NCBI RefSeq assembly: GCF_004340465.1
Contig: NZ_SLVV01000025.1
Coordinates: 1 to 34,357, forward strand
DNA from: Mesobacillus foraminis
Lineage (GTDB): Bacteria; Bacillota; Bacilli; Bacillales; Cytobacillaceae
DNA length: 34,357 nucleotides
Reading direction: 5' to 3'
The notes below the pieces were generated by a model. The model was not told where the DNA came from and searched no databases. It was given only the letters and a program-made list of their open reading frames with translations. Below are positions 1-11,400 of the stretch, in pieces. Each line of letters starts with the position of its first letter. Positions within the stretch are counted from its first letter, which is position 1. Made by a program: the position numbers and the translations under genes.

Positions 1-825
1 AAGGAAATCCCGTACTGGGAAGAAGTTGAATCCATGAAGGTCCCTTCCCTGCCGAAGGACGGGAGAGAAGATGGAAGTGGCGGAAAAATGATCGAGCTAA
101 GCTTCAGCCTGACCAAGGAAGAGACGCACCAGCTCCTGACCGAAGCCCACCGGGCGTACCAGACGGAGATCAATGACCTGCTTCTCGCGGCGTTGGCGCT
201 GACCGTCCGGGAATGGACAGGGAAAAACAGGCTGGCCGTCAGCCTGGAAGGCCATGGACGCGAGGACCTAGTGGAAGGGGCGGACCTGAGCAGGACGGTC
301 GGCTGGTTCACCAGCATGTTCCCTGTGGTGTTCGATGTATCCTCAAGCGATCTTGGCCGCACGGTCAAGGAAGTGAAGGAAACCTTGAGGAAGGTGCCCC
401 ACAAGGGCGCGGGCTATGGGGTGCTCAGGTACCTCAACCCGGCGGTACAGGACAAAAAAAGGCATACTTTAAAACCAGAGATCAGTTTCAATTACCTGGG
501 ACAGTTCGAGTACGGCAACAGAGGCCAATACCCGATTATGCCAATGGGCGAGCCCGTCAGTTTGGAGAACAAGCACGGGACCGGGATCGAAATTACAGCA
601 ATCGTCGCCGATGGGATTCTCCAGCTCAATCTTACGTTCCACTCTATCCAATACGATGCTGGGACGATGGAGGGCCTTCTAGACCAGTATAAAACACTGC
701 TTCTTCAGATTTGTGACCATTGTGTGGGTAAAGAAGTATCGGAACGGACGCCAAGTGACTTCAGCATGAGGGAATTGACTCAAGCAGACTTGGACGATGT
801 ATTCGATGCCTTGAAGAGTATTTAA
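1..825 (+). CDS. NRPS, C-terminal fragment (epimerization domain); 5' end outside window
   Basis: The reading frame is open from base 1, so this is the end of a larger synthetase. The visible 274 residues are the C-terminal half of an epimerization (E) domain, which converts the carrier-bound L-aminoacyl residue to the D form. E-domain landmarks in order are EINDLLL, EGHGRED, SRTVGWFTSMFPVVF, the KGAGYGVLRYL segment and FNYLGQF. The tail (TPSDFS, then LTQADLDDVF) is a donor communication (COM) domain of the kind that hands the chain to the next synthetase. That synthetase starts 28 bases downstream with the matching acceptor head. The first ~470 bases are clearly GC-richer than the end of the gene. 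The upstream modules and their specificities cannot be seen. Confidence 0.93.
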   Translation, partial: KEIPYWEEVESMKVPSLPKDGREDGSGGKMIELSFSLTKEETHQLLTEAHRAYQTEINDLLLAALALTVREWTGKNRLAVSLEGHGREDLVEGADLSRTVGWFTSMFPVVFDVSSSDLGRTVKEVKETLRKVPHKGAGYGVLRYLNPAVQDKKRHTLKPEISFNYLGQFEYGNRGQYPIMPMGEPVSLENKHGTGIEITAIVADGILQLNLTFHSIQYDAGTMEGLLDQYKTLLLQICDHCVGKEVSERTPSDFSMRELTQADLDDVFDALKSI

Positions 826-852
826 ATAACTCAAGCGATCAGGAGTGATTTT

Positions 853-3800
853 ATGTTCGACCCTTCTAGACTAAAGGATTTGTACCGACTATCCCCGACA
901 CAAAAAGGGATGCTGTTCCACACATTAAAAGATGAAAACAATGACACGTATTTCGAGCAGATGGTCTTTCTGATTGAAGGGGAACTTCATGTCCCCTTCT
1001 TGGAGGAAAGCTTCAACCGCCTGATTGAAAAATATGATGTATTAAGAACCGTTTTCCTTCACTCCAAAATGAAGGAGCCCACACAGGTTGTACTGAAGGA
1101 AAGGAGAACCTCGGTAAGCTATGAAGACATTTCCCATTTGGATCAGGAAGAGCAATCACTCTTCCTGACCAAATATAAATTTCAGGACCGACAAAAGGGC
1201 TTTAATCTCCAAAGCGATATGCTGATCCGTCTTGCTGTACTTAAAATGGGACCAAGCCGGTTCCAGATGCTCCTTAGTCATCATCACATCCTTATGGATG
1301 GCTGGTGTATGGGAATCATCTTAAACGACCTTTTCAAGTATTACGCCCATCTTAAACAGGGGGTGACTATTCCTCATGAAAAAGGGCTGCCATACAGCAC
1401 TTACATCCAATGGCTAGAGGAGCAGGACGAGGAAGAGGCCATTCGATACTGGAGTAAGTTTCTTGAAGGTTATAGCGGGGTCAAAGGGCTCCCTTACACA
1501 TGGTCGGCACAGGAACCTACAAGTTTTATACATAAAGAGGTTCACTTCTCTTTCAATGAGGAGATGACAAGGGAACTTTCCGAACTGGCCATGTCGGAAC
1601 AAGTCACAGTGAACACTGTTTTCCAGACAATATGGGGGATTATGCTCCAAAAATTGAATCAAACAGACGACGTGGTATTCGGGTCCGTGGTTTCCGGGAG
1701 ACCAGCCGACATCCCCGAAGTGGAAAAGATGGTGGGACTATTCATCAATACCATCCCCGTAAGGATCACAAGCACCGGGAATGACACATTCCAACAGTTG
1801 ATGGGAAGAACACAGGAAAAGGCCCTTGCGTCCAACCAATACGATTATGTTTCACTGGCGGAAATACAGGGGGGCGAGCAGGTCTTCGATCACATTATCG
1901 CTTTTGAAAATTTCCCGGTCGTCACTGACGATTTTGAGGAAAATCCAGAACAAAAATTAGGGTTTCGCATCCACGGGTTTGAGGCTTTCGAACAAACAAA
2001 CTATACGCTAAGTGTCCAAATTCACTCCGGCGAAAAAATAAGCGGCAAAATCATCTTTAACGGTGAAGCCTACAATTCAGACTGGATGGAAAATATCCCT
2101 TTGCATTTACAGGAGATAGCGGCGCAAATTATTGGGAATCCGGAGATGAACATAGAAGACATACAGCTTATGCCAGAAAAAGAGATAAAGAGAATAATAG
2201 GCTGCAATTCCAATGTCAGGGAGTTCCCGAGGGAAGAAACCATCCACTCTCTTTTTGAGGGACAGGCAGAGAAAACCCCGGAAAACCTAGCGCTTGCGTT
2301 GGAAGGTGAGGGTCTTACATACAAGGAACTCAATGAAATGGCCAACCAATTTGCCCATAGCCTCCTAAAACATGGGGTGAAGCGGGGACAGACCGTCGGG
2401 CTCATGGCGGAGCGGTCCTTTGCGATGATTGCCAGCATGCTGGGCATCCTCAAGGCCGGTGCAGCTTACTTGCCGATTGATCCAGGATACCCGGCCGAGA
2501 GGATCCAATACATGGTCGAGGACAGCGGGACCCAGCTGGTGCTCCTTCAGGGAGGCAGCCTTCCGGGCACCTATGGCGGGAAGGTGCTGACAGTCGAGGA
2601 AGCCTTGCTGGAAAGTGACTCCTCGAATCCCGGCAGGAAATCAGGCCCGGAAGACCTGGCCTATGTTGTCTATACTTCCGGCTCCACGGGTATGCCAAAG
2701 GGGAACCTGACCACCCACCGGAACGTGATCCGGACCATCATCAACAACGGCTACCTGGAAGTGGAAGAGACGGATCGGCTCCTCCAGCTGTCCAACTATG
2801 CATTTGACGGGTCGACCTTCGACATCTATGCAGCCCTCCTACATGGGGCGCGCCTGGTGTTGGTCCCGAAGGACACAGTCACGGACGCCGTCCGGCTATC
2901 GCGCCTGATCCGGGAAGAACAGGTGACGGTCTCATTCATGACGACCGCCCTCTTCAACACCCTTGTGGATGTGGACCTTGAATGCCTGAAAGGGTTGAGG
3001 AAACTGCTCTTTGGCGGCGAGATGGTATCGGTGAAACATGTGAGGAGAGCCTATCGGGCGATGGGGGAAGGCCGGTTAATACACGTCTACGGGCCAACCG
3101 AAACCACGGTGTTTGCCACCGCCTGCCCCGTTACGGAGTCCATGTGTGACCTCCATACAATACCGATTGGAAGGCCTATCAGCAATACATCGGGTTATGT
3201 AGTAAGTTCCAGCGGCCAGCTCCTGCCGGAAGGGGTTCCGGGCGAACTGGCCATCGGCGGAGCCGGGGTCTCCCGTGGGTACCTGAACCGCCCGGACCTG
3301 AACCACGAACGTTTCGTTGATAACCCGTACATCCCGGGAGATGTGTTCTATAAGACAGGGGACCTTGTACGCTGGCTGCCTGATGGGAACCTAGAATACC
3401 TGGGGAGGATCGACCAGCAGGTAAAGATCCGTGGGCACAGGGTAGAGTTAGGGGAACTCGAGACAAGACTCCTTGAATTCCCCGGTGTGCGGGAAGCGCA
3501 CGCCATCGCCTATCAGGACCTTAACGGCCATTCCTATCTATGCGCCTACATCGTGACCGAGGGAATCGTCCAGACCGAAGAAATTAGAGGGTATGTCGCC
3601 CAAAGGCTTCCGGACTATATGCTGCCAACTTATATTGTGGAACTCGAAAAGCTGCCGCTCAATCCCAATGGGAAGGTGGATAAAAGGCAGCTCCCTGAGC
3701 CAAAGGCAAACATGGAGAAGGAGAAAGAGTATGCTCCCCCTGTCACTGAGACAGAAGGAGTACTTGCAAGCCTATTTGAAGACATCCTAGGGGTCCGTCC

Positions 3801-6800
3801 TGTCGGCGTCCATGACAACTTTTTTGAACTTGGCGGCCATTCACTAAAGGCCATGATCCTCTCCTCGAGGATTCATAAGCAGCTAGAAGCGGAAGTTCCC
3901 ATCAAGGCCATATTCTCCAATCCGACCGTGAAACAATTGGCATCTATCATTGCTGCTTCCAGCAAGAATGAATACCGTTCGATTAAGAAAACATCCAAAC
4001 GGCCGTTTTATCCGGTCTCAGCTGCCCAGAAAAGAATGTACACAGCGCAGAAGCTGGAAGAAGCTAAGGGCGGTACTAGCTATAATATCCCAATCGTTGT
4101 GGAAATCAACGGGAACCTTGAGATAGACCGGGTTTATCATGCGTTCAGCTCTTTGATGAATCGGCATGAATCACTCAGGACCGCTTTTCTTTTAAAGGAT
4201 GGAGTGCTTGTTCAGGAAGTATGGGAAGAAGTCGAATTGCCATTTAAATCCGCCCAGGGAGAGCCAGTGGATTTACCGGAAATCATCAAGGGTTTCATCA
4301 AACCCTTCGACCTAAGCAAGGCACCATTGTTGCGGGTCAAAGTCGTGCAGGTTAGCGAAGATCGGCACATCCTGATGATGGATATGCATCATATCATTTC
4401 GGATGGCGTGTCAACTAATCTCCTCCTAAAGGACTTCGTCGAATTGTACCAAGGAAAAAAACTGAGCGAGCTTAGGATACAATACAAAGATTTTGCAGTC
4501 TGGCAACAGGAGGAAAGCCAGGTTGAATCTATGAAAAAGCAAGAACTGTACTGGCTTAATGCGCTCTCTGGGGAATTACCTGTCCTGGAGCTTCCCACTG
4601 ACTTTACACGGCCGGCAATCAAGCAGTTTGAGGGCGAAACATTCGGTTTCAGGGTCGACTGTCAGCTGGTGCGCCGCTTGAAAGAAATCTCTTCCGAAGA
4701 GGAGTCAACTCTTTTCATGATTCTGCTGGCTGCTTATAACATCCTCCTGTCCAAGTATTCCGGACAGGAAGACATCATCGTCGGGTCGCCGATTGCTGGG
4801 AGGAACCATGCCGACCTTGAGGAAGTAATCGGTGTCTTCATCAATGTACTGCCCCTCCGAAACCAGCCGGTGGGCACACTCACATTCAGGGAATTCCTCC
4901 TTCAGGTGAGAGAACAGGTGCTGCAGTCTTACGAGAATGCTGACTACCCTTATGAAGAGCTCCTTGAGAATCTCCAGTTACAGCGAGACTTTAGCCGGAA
5001 TCCTCTCTTTGACACGATGCTGAACCTGCAGAATATCGAGATGAAAGGGCCAGAAATCCCGGGGTTATCCTTTAACTCTTACAGCTGGGATTATAACAAT
5101 TCGAAATATGACATCAACTTGGATATCGCTGAGACTGAGCAAGGAGAACTGTATGTTTCTGTTGAATACAGCACTTCCCTTTTTACAAGAGGGACCATGG
5201 AGAGGCTGAAAGGCCATTTCCTCCACCTCCTGCAACAGATTACAGAAGACCCTGACCAAAAGCTGGGGGACATGGTTCTTGTAACGAAGGAAGAAAAGCA
5301 TCAGCTTCTCAACAGCTTCAATGAAACACAAAGGCCCTTCCCTCAGGACAAAACGATCCATGAGCTGTTTGAAGAACAGGTGAGGAAGACCCCTGAACAC
5401 GTAGCCTTAGAATTCAAGGAAAAACAGCTCACATACCGTGAGCTGAATGCCAGGGCCAATCAGCTTGCAGGGTTTTTAAGGGAAAGGGGGACCGGCCGCG
5501 AAGAACTGGTCGGAATCATGGTGGACCGCTCCCTCGAGATGATCGTGGGCATCCTGGGTGTGTTAAAAGCTGGTGGTGCCTATGTGCCACTTGACCCTTC
5601 CTATCCTATTGAAAGAATCCGCTATATCCTTGAAGACAGCAGGATCGAGCGCCTGTTAACTCAGAGTAGCTTGAATGTGCCTGATGGCTTTACTCGAGAG
5701 GCCATCCTCATCGACCAGCCCGAATTGTACAGGGGAGCTTGTGAGGACCTTGATCCTGTCAGCACGGCGGATGATCTGGCCTATGTCATCTATACATCCG
5801 GATCGACCGGAAAGCCGAAAGGGGTGTTGATCGAGCATCGGGGAGTGAGCAATTTGCAGCTCATGGCTGAAACATATGGCATCCGGGAGGGAAGCCGGGT
5901 CCTTCAATTTGCATCTTATAGCTTTGATGCTTCCGTAGGCGATATCTTTCATACCTTATTGTCGGGTGCCACCCTTTATATCTGTGATCAAGAGGTTTTC
6001 CTTTCTGGACAGGAGTTCGTCAGGTGGCTGGAAGAAAAATCAATCAATTCGATCCCATTCATTCCTCCTTCCATGCTGAAGGCACTACCGTACGCTGAAC
6101 TGCGGGATCTGCATACCTTAAGCACAAGCGGGGAAGCCCTGCCGATGGACCTTGTGGAGACATGGGGAAGAAACCGGACATTCTTGAATGCATATGGTCC
6201 GACCGAAACAGTCGTGGATGCTACCATTGGCGAGTGCCGTTTAGGGATGAATAAAGTGGTGATTGGCAAGCCCATTGCGAATAAGCGGGTTTATATCCTT
6301 AATAAGGAACTCCAGCTTCAGCCGATAGGAGTTCCGGGAGAACTCTTCATAGGAGGGGAAGGAATAGCACGTGGGTATCTAAATAGGCCGGATATGACAA
6401 GTGAGCGATTCATCGTCAACCCCTATGACCCCGAAGAAAGGATTTACCGGACGGGAGACGTTGTCCGCTGGTTGCCGGATGGCAACATCGAGTTTTTAGG
6501 ACGGAATGATGATCAAGTCAAGGTCAGGGGATATAGGGTTGAATTGGGTGAAATTGAAACAAAGCTGATGGGACATGCCTCTGTCAGAGAAGCCGTAGTT
6601 GTCCTAAATGATCGGAATTTGTGTGCCTATATCGTTTCCGACAGGGACTGGACAGGTGCGGAGATTCGTCGATACCTCCAGGAAGAACTGCCTGGATATA
6701 TGATCCCATCCTACTTTACCAGACTGGAATCCCTCCCACTTACCCCGAATGGGAAGGTGGACAAGAAAGCTCTTCCAAAACCTGATCTTTGGGACGAAGG

Positions 6801-8433
6801 TGTAGAGTACACAGCCCCCCTCTCCGAACGGGAGAAACTGCTTGCAGATGTCTGGAAGGAAGTTCTGAGAGTGGATCGTGTGGGCATCCATGATAATTTC
6901 TTCGAGCTTGGAGGCGACTCCATCAAGGCCATCCAGATTGCTGCAAGGTTAAATGAATCCAACCTAAAGCTGAGCATGATGGAAATGTTCAAGAATCCGA
7001 CCATATATGAATTGAGTCCTTTTCTTGAATCTTTACTGACAGAAGCCGAACAGACGGCAATCGAGGGATCGGTTCCCCTCACCCCCATCCAGCATTGGTT
7101 CTTTGAACAAAGATTTGAAAAGCCAGAACACTTCAATCAATCGATGATGCTTTTCAGGAAGGAAGGGTGGGAACCCGAGAAGGTTAAAAATTGCTTCAGG
7201 AGACTGAGTGAACATCATGATGCATTACGAATTGTCTTTCCTTCCGGATCTCCGGCACAATTCAACCGGGGAACACAGGGCATGGAATGTACTGTGAGAA
7301 CCTTCGATTTTAGAAGTTCGAACAATCCGGCCATCCTGATCGAGAAAGAGGCGAACAGTGTGCAGGGCAGCATCCGACTGGCCGATGGACCACTGTTCAG
7401 GCTCGCCGTGTTCCATACGGCAGAAGGCGACCATCTGTTGATTGTCATCCATCACCTGATCATAGACGGAGTATCATGGAGAATCCTTCTAGATGATTTT
7501 AATCGAATCTATGAAAAAGGGGAGAATGCACTCCCTGCTAAAACAACCTCCTACCAGAGATGGGCTAACAGCCTTGTCCAATATGGATCCAGCCGAAAAG
7601 GGCAGAATGAAGCCAAATATTGGAGGAACATCCAGACGAAACAAGTGCCAGCATTGCCAATGGATTATCCATATTCAGGCGGGAATCTTTATGAAGAGCT
7701 GGAAGTGGAAGGAATATCCCTGGGTCAAAATCAAACCAACATGCTATTAACGGATGCACACAAGGCATTTCAGACAGAAATCAACGACCTCCTTCTGTCT
7801 GCCCTCTTTCTGACCATACAGGAATGGACAGGAGAAAACACCCTAGCCGTAACCCTTGAAGGTCATGGAAGGGAAGATTTAATGGAAGGCATGGACCTGA
7901 GCAGAACGGTGGGTTGGTTCACAAGCATCTTCCCTGTCGTCTTTGAAATTGGCCCAACAGAAATAGGGTCTGTCATTAAAGTGGTTAAAGAGACACTCAG
8001 GAAAGTGCCAAACAAAGGAGCTGGATATGGAGTCCTCAAATATTTAAGTTCCAGTGCAGTGACAGAAAAGACCTTAAGCCCTGAAATTTGCTTTAACTAT
8101 CTTGGGACCTTCGAAGGAGACGGCGACGTAACCTATTCCCGCATGCCTATGGGCCTTCAAATAAGCGGCAGGAACCATCAGGATCATCTGCTAGAGTGGA
8201 ATGGCATGGTCGTAGATGGAGTATTGCAGGTTACGATTAGCTACAATCCGAAGGTTTTCGATAAGAGCACAATCAAGATGCTGGGAAGTCTTTACCGTGA
8301 CCATCTGGTTCATTTGATGGAGTTTTGCTGCGGAAAAGAAGAAACAGAGCTTACTCCAAGTGACTTCAGCGAGAGCGATTTAACTCTCGATGAACTCGAC
8401 GATATTTTCGGGGTTTTAGAATCAAAGAAATAG
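853..8433 (+). CDS. NRPS, two modules: C-A(Ile)-T-C-A-T-E
   Basis: This 2526-residue synthetase adds two residues and epimerizes the second. The start ATG has AGGAGTGA 7 bases upstream, and its first residues form a COM acceptor head ending in LSPTQKGMLFH. Module 1 has a C domain (HHILMDGW, H144-H145, D149; the type that follows an E domain), an A domain (YTSGSTGMPKG from 607; FDGSTF with D652) and a T domain (GGHS, Ser997). Module 2 has a C domain (HHIISDG, 1179-1185), an A domain (YTSGSTGKPKG from 1647), a T domain (GGDS, Ser2023, the form usual before E) and an E domain (HHLIIDG, 2200-2206; EGHGRED from 2336). The tail is a COM donor (TPSDFS...LDDIF). By eye, the module 1 pocket reads D-G-F-F-L-G-V-V-F-K, one change from the classic Ile code DGFFLGVVYK. 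Module 2 reads D-A-G-(F or P)-S-S-A-V-D-K, which I cannot assign; the Asp near the end fits a polar or basic substrate. The product residue of module 2 should be D-configured. Confidence 0.95.
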   Translation: MFDPSRLKDLYRLSPTQKGMLFHTLKDENNDTYFEQMVFLIEGELHVPFLEESFNRLIEKYDVLRTVFLHSKMKEPTQVVLKERRTSVSYEDISHLDQEEQSLFLTKYKFQDRQKGFNLQSDMLIRLAVLKMGPSRFQMLLSHHHILMDGWCMGIILNDLFKYYAHLKQGVTIPHEKGLPYSTYIQWLEEQDEEEAIRYWSKFLEGYSGVKGLPYTWSAQEPTSFIHKEVHFSFNEEMTRELSELAMSEQVTVNTVFQTIWGIMLQKLNQTDDVVFGSVVSGRPADIPEVEKMVGLFINTIPVRITSTGNDTFQQLMGRTQEKALASNQYDYVSLAEIQGGEQVFDHIIAFENFPVVTDDFEENPEQKLGFRIHGFEAFEQTNYTLSVQIHSGEKISGKIIFNGEAYNSDWMENIPLHLQEIAAQIIGNPEMNIEDIQLMPEKEIKRIIGCNSNVREFPREETIHSLFEGQAEKTPENLALALEGEGLTYKELNEMANQFAHSLLKHGVKRGQTVGLMAERSFAMIASMLGILKAGAAYLPIDPGYPAERIQYMVEDSGTQLVLLQGGSLPGTYGGKVLTVEEALLESDSSNPGRKSGPEDLAYVVYTSGSTGMPKGNLTTHRNVIRTIINNGYLEVEETDRLLQLSNYAFDGSTFDIYAALLHGARLVLVPKDTVTDAVRLSRLIREEQVTVSFMTTALFNTLVDVDLECLKGLRKLLFGGEMVSVKHVRRAYRAMGEGRLIHVYGPTETTVFATACPVTESMCDLHTIPIGRPISNTSGYVVSSSGQLLPEGVPGELAIGGAGVSRGYLNRPDLNHERFVDNPYIPGDVFYKTGDLVRWLPDGNLEYLGRIDQQVKIRGHRVELGELETRLLEFPGVREAHAIAYQDLNGHSYLCAYIVTEGIVQTEEIRGYVAQRLPDYMLPTYIVELEKLPLNPNGKVDKRQLPEPKANMEKEKEYAPPVTETEGVLASLFEDILGVRPVGVHDNFFELGGHSLKAMILSSRIHKQLEAEVPIKAIFSNPTVKQLASIIAASSKNEYRSIKKTSKRPFYPVSAAQKRMYTAQKLEEAKGGTSYNIPIVVEINGNLEIDRVYHAFSSLMNRHESLRTAFLLKDGVLVQEVWEEVELPFKSAQGEPVDLPEIIKGFIKPFDLSKAPLLRVKVVQVSEDRHILMMDMHHIISDGVSTNLLLKDFVELYQGKKLSELRIQYKDFAVWQQEESQVESMKKQELYWLNALSGELPVLELPTDFTRPAIKQFEGETFGFRVDCQLVRRLKEISSEEESTLFMILLAAYNILLSKYSGQEDIIVGSPIAGRNHADLEEVIGVFINVLPLRNQPVGTLTFREFLLQVREQVLQSYENADYPYEELLENLQLQRDFSRNPLFDTMLNLQNIEMKGPEIPGLSFNSYSWDYNNSKYDINLDIAETEQGELYVSVEYSTSLFTRGTMERLKGHFLHLLQQITEDPDQKLGDMVLVTKEEKHQLLNSFNETQRPFPQDKTIHELFEEQVRKTPEHVALEFKEKQLTYRELNARANQLAGFLRERGTGREELVGIMVDRSLEMIVGILGVLKAGGAYVPLDPSYPIERIRYILEDSRIERLLTQSSLNVPDGFTREAILIDQPELYRGACEDLDPVSTADDLAYVIYTSGSTGKPKGVLIEHRGVSNLQLMAETYGIREGSRVLQFASYSFDASVGDIFHTLLSGATLYICDQEVFLSGQEFVRWLEEKSINSIPFIPPSMLKALPYAELRDLHTLSTSGEALPMDLVETWGRNRTFLNAYGPTETVVDATIGECRLGMNKVVIGKPIANKRVYILNKELQLQPIGVPGELFIGGEGIARGYLNRPDMTSERFIVNPYDPEERIYRTGDVVRWLPDGNIEFLGRNDDQVKVRGYRVELGEIETKLMGHASVREAVVVLNDRNLCAYIVSDRDWTGAEIRRYLQEELPGYMIPSYFTRLESLPLTPNGKVDKKALPKPDLWDEGVEYTAPLSEREKLLADVWKEVLRVDRVGIHDNFFELGGDSIKAIQIAARLNESNLKLSMMEMFKNPTIYELSPFLESLLTEAEQTAIEGSVPLTPIQHWFFEQRFEKPEHFNQSMMLFRKEGWEPEKVKNCFRRLSEHHDALRIVFPSGSPAQFNRGTQGMECTVRTFDFRSSNNPAILIEKEANSVQGSIRLADGPLFRLAVFHTAEGDHLLIVIHHLIIDGVSWRILLDDFNRIYEKGENALPAKTTSYQRWANSLVQYGSSRKGQNEAKYWRNIQTKQVPALPMDYPYSGGNLYEELEVEGISLGQNQTNMLLTDAHKAFQTEINDLLLSALFLTIQEWTGENTLAVTLEGHGREDLMEGMDLSRTVGWFTSIFPVVFEIGPTEIGSVIKVVKETLRKVPNKGAGYGVLKYLSSSAVTEKTLSPEICFNYLGTFEGDGDVTYSRMPMGLQISGRNHQDHLLEWNGMVVDGVLQVTISYNPKVFDKSTIKMLGSLYRDHLVHLMEFCCGKEETELTPSDFSESDLTLDELDDIFGVLESKK

Positions 8434-8466
8434 CTGGATAACTAGATTAGGAGTGGAGTGGATCAG

Positions 8467-11400
8467 ATGTTTGATAGGAATAACGTGAAGGATATGTATC
8501 GGTTATCCCCTATGCAGCAAGGGATGCTGTTCCATACGATTAAAGACGAGAAAAGCCGGGCTTATTTTGATCAATTGTCCCTAGATATATCGGGTACCGT
8601 CAACACAAGTTGCTTAAAAGCCGGTGTGAATTCGCTGATTGAAAAATACGATGTCTTACGAACTCTGTTCTTATTCGAGAAAGTTAAGCGTCCCATGCAG
8701 GTTGTCTTAAAGACCAGGAAAGCTTCCGTCCATTTCGAGGATGTTTCCGGTTTGCCTGATACACAACGATCAGCATACATTCAGGAGTTTAAGGAAAAGG
8801 ACCGGGAGAGAGGCTTCGACCTCTCCCGGGACCTGCTTATTCGTTTTTCCCTCTTCAAAACGGGTGAAAACACGAATGTCCTTCTGATAAGCAGCCATCA
8901 CATCCTGATGGATGGTTGGTGCATGGAGATCATTTTAAGCGATTTGTTCCATTACTACCACATGTATCTCAAGGGGCTTCCAGTTAAAATTGAAAAGACC
9001 ATCCCCTACAGCTCTTTTATCCGGTGGCTGGACCAACAAGAAGACGAAAAGGCTAAATCATTCTGGAAAGACTATCTTCACGGATTCAAAGAATTATCGG
9101 GAATTCCCTTTCGTGAGGCGTCCCCGTCTTCAGGATTTGTTCGGGAGGAATTCCATTTCGGGCTGGGTGAAACGCTCACTGGGCGGCTTGAGCAACTGGC
9201 AAAAGCCAACCAGGTTACCATGAATACTCTCATCCAATCATTCTGGGGAATCATGCTGCAAAAATTAAATGATACAAGGGATGTGATGTTTGGTTCTGTC
9301 GTTTCGGGAAGGCCCTCGGAAATACAGGGGGTCGAACGGATTGTCGGACTTTTCATCAATACAATCCCTGTCAGGATTTCTTCAGCCGACGGAGAAACAC
9401 TTTCCGGATTGATCAAAAGGGTGCAGGAAGGATTCATGGCTGCAGGAAATTATGATTACCTTTCCCTTGCAGATATCCAGCAACACGGTGAAGCTTCAGG
9501 TGCCTTATTCGACCATATCATGGCGTTTGAAAACTTTCCTGTAAACTCAATAGGACCAGTAGACCCTGCCGAAAGGGAGATGGGCTTTACCGTAACAGGG
9601 ATGGAAGCATACGAACAGACGAACTATGACTTCACCATACAGTTCCACGCCGGAGACGAAATTGCAGGCAAAATTACATATAACGGCGCCGCATATTCCA
9701 AAAAATTCATTGAAAAAATCCCTGCATACTTACAGACAATTGGCGAGGTGGCAACCGGATCACCGGACATCCAGATATCTGAAATCAGTCTCACATCGGA
9801 AGAAGAGGTCCGAACCTTACTGGAACGAAACTGCACCTCGAGGGAGTATCCAAAGGAAAAAACAGTCTCCCAGCTTTTTGAGGAACAGGCGGAGAAAACG
9901 CCTGAAAATGTGGCGCTTGTATTTGAAGGCGAAGAATTGACCTATAGGGAACTCAATGAATATGCCAACCGGATTGCCCGCACCCTTATCAAACAGGGAG
10001 TGAGGCGGGGAGAAACCGTAGGCCTCTTGACGGAGCGATCGATTGAGAGGATTGCGGGCATGCTGGGCGTCCTCAAGTCGGGGGCGGCTTACCTCCCCAT
10101 CGATCCTGGTTATCCAGCCGAACGGATTCAATACATCTTAGATGACTGCGGGACCCAAATGGTTCTCCTACATGGTGGTGTCCTTCCGGATACCTATGAA
10201 GGGAAGTCGCTGAAGGTCAAGGAGGCCTTGGCTGAAAGTGATTCTTCCAACCCCCGCAGGATCCCGGGACCGGAAGACCTTGCTTATATCATCTATACTT
10301 CGGGTTCCACCGGAAAGCCGAAAGGGAGCCTGATCACCCACCGAAATGTGATTAAGACCATCATTAACAACGGCTACCTGGAAGTGGAAGAAGCCGACCG
10401 GTTCCTCCAGCTTCTGAACTATGCATTTGACGGTTCCGTCTTTGACATCTATGCATCCCTCCTTAACGGGGCACGACTGGTGCTGGTGCCGAAGGACACA
10501 GTTGGGGATGCCATCAGGCTTTCCCGCCTGATCCAGGAAGAACAGGTGACGATTTCTCTAATGACGACCGCCCTCTTCAATGCGATGGTTGATGTGGATC
10601 TCGAAAGCCTGAAAGGGCTGCGGAAACTGATGTTTGGCGGCGAAATGGTGTCGGTGAACCATGTGCGGAAAGCCTTAAGGGTGATGGGGGATCACCGGTT
10701 GATCCATGTATACGGGCCATCCGAAGCAACGGTGTTTGCCACAACCCATTCTATCACCGGGAAGGATTTTGACCTCAACACCGTCCCGATTGGGGGGCCT
10801 ATCTCAAATACATCGGTATATGTCCTAAACTCAAGCGGGCAGCTTCTGCCGGAAGGGGTGCCGGGCGAATTGGCCATCGGAGGGGACGGGGTCTCCCGAG
10901 GGTACCTTAACCGTCCAGAACTGAATAAAGAACGCTTCCTGGAGAACCCCTTTGTTCCTGGGGATGTCATCTATAGAACCGGGGACCTTGTCCGCTGGCT
11001 GCCAGACGGGAACCTGGAGTACCTGGGAAGGATCGACCAGCAGGTAAAGATACGGGGACACCGGATTGAACTGGGAGAGGTCGAAAGCCGGATGAAGGAA
11101 TTTCCTGCAGTCCAGGAAGCTGCAGCCACTGCAAGAATGGACAGTCATGGGCATTCCTATCTTTGTGCCTATATTGTCTGGGAGGGGAGGGCAACAGTAG
11201 CTCTTTTACGCGATTACCTGAGAGAACATCTGCCCGACTATATGATTCCCACACGCTTTGCTTCCCTGGACAACCTTCCGCTTACTCCTAACGGAAAAGT
11301 GGACAAGAACCAATTACCTGAAACACAGGAAACCCATGACCATAGGCATCAAAAAGCAACGACAAAGTTAGAGAAGAAGCTAGTCGGCCTATATCAGGAA

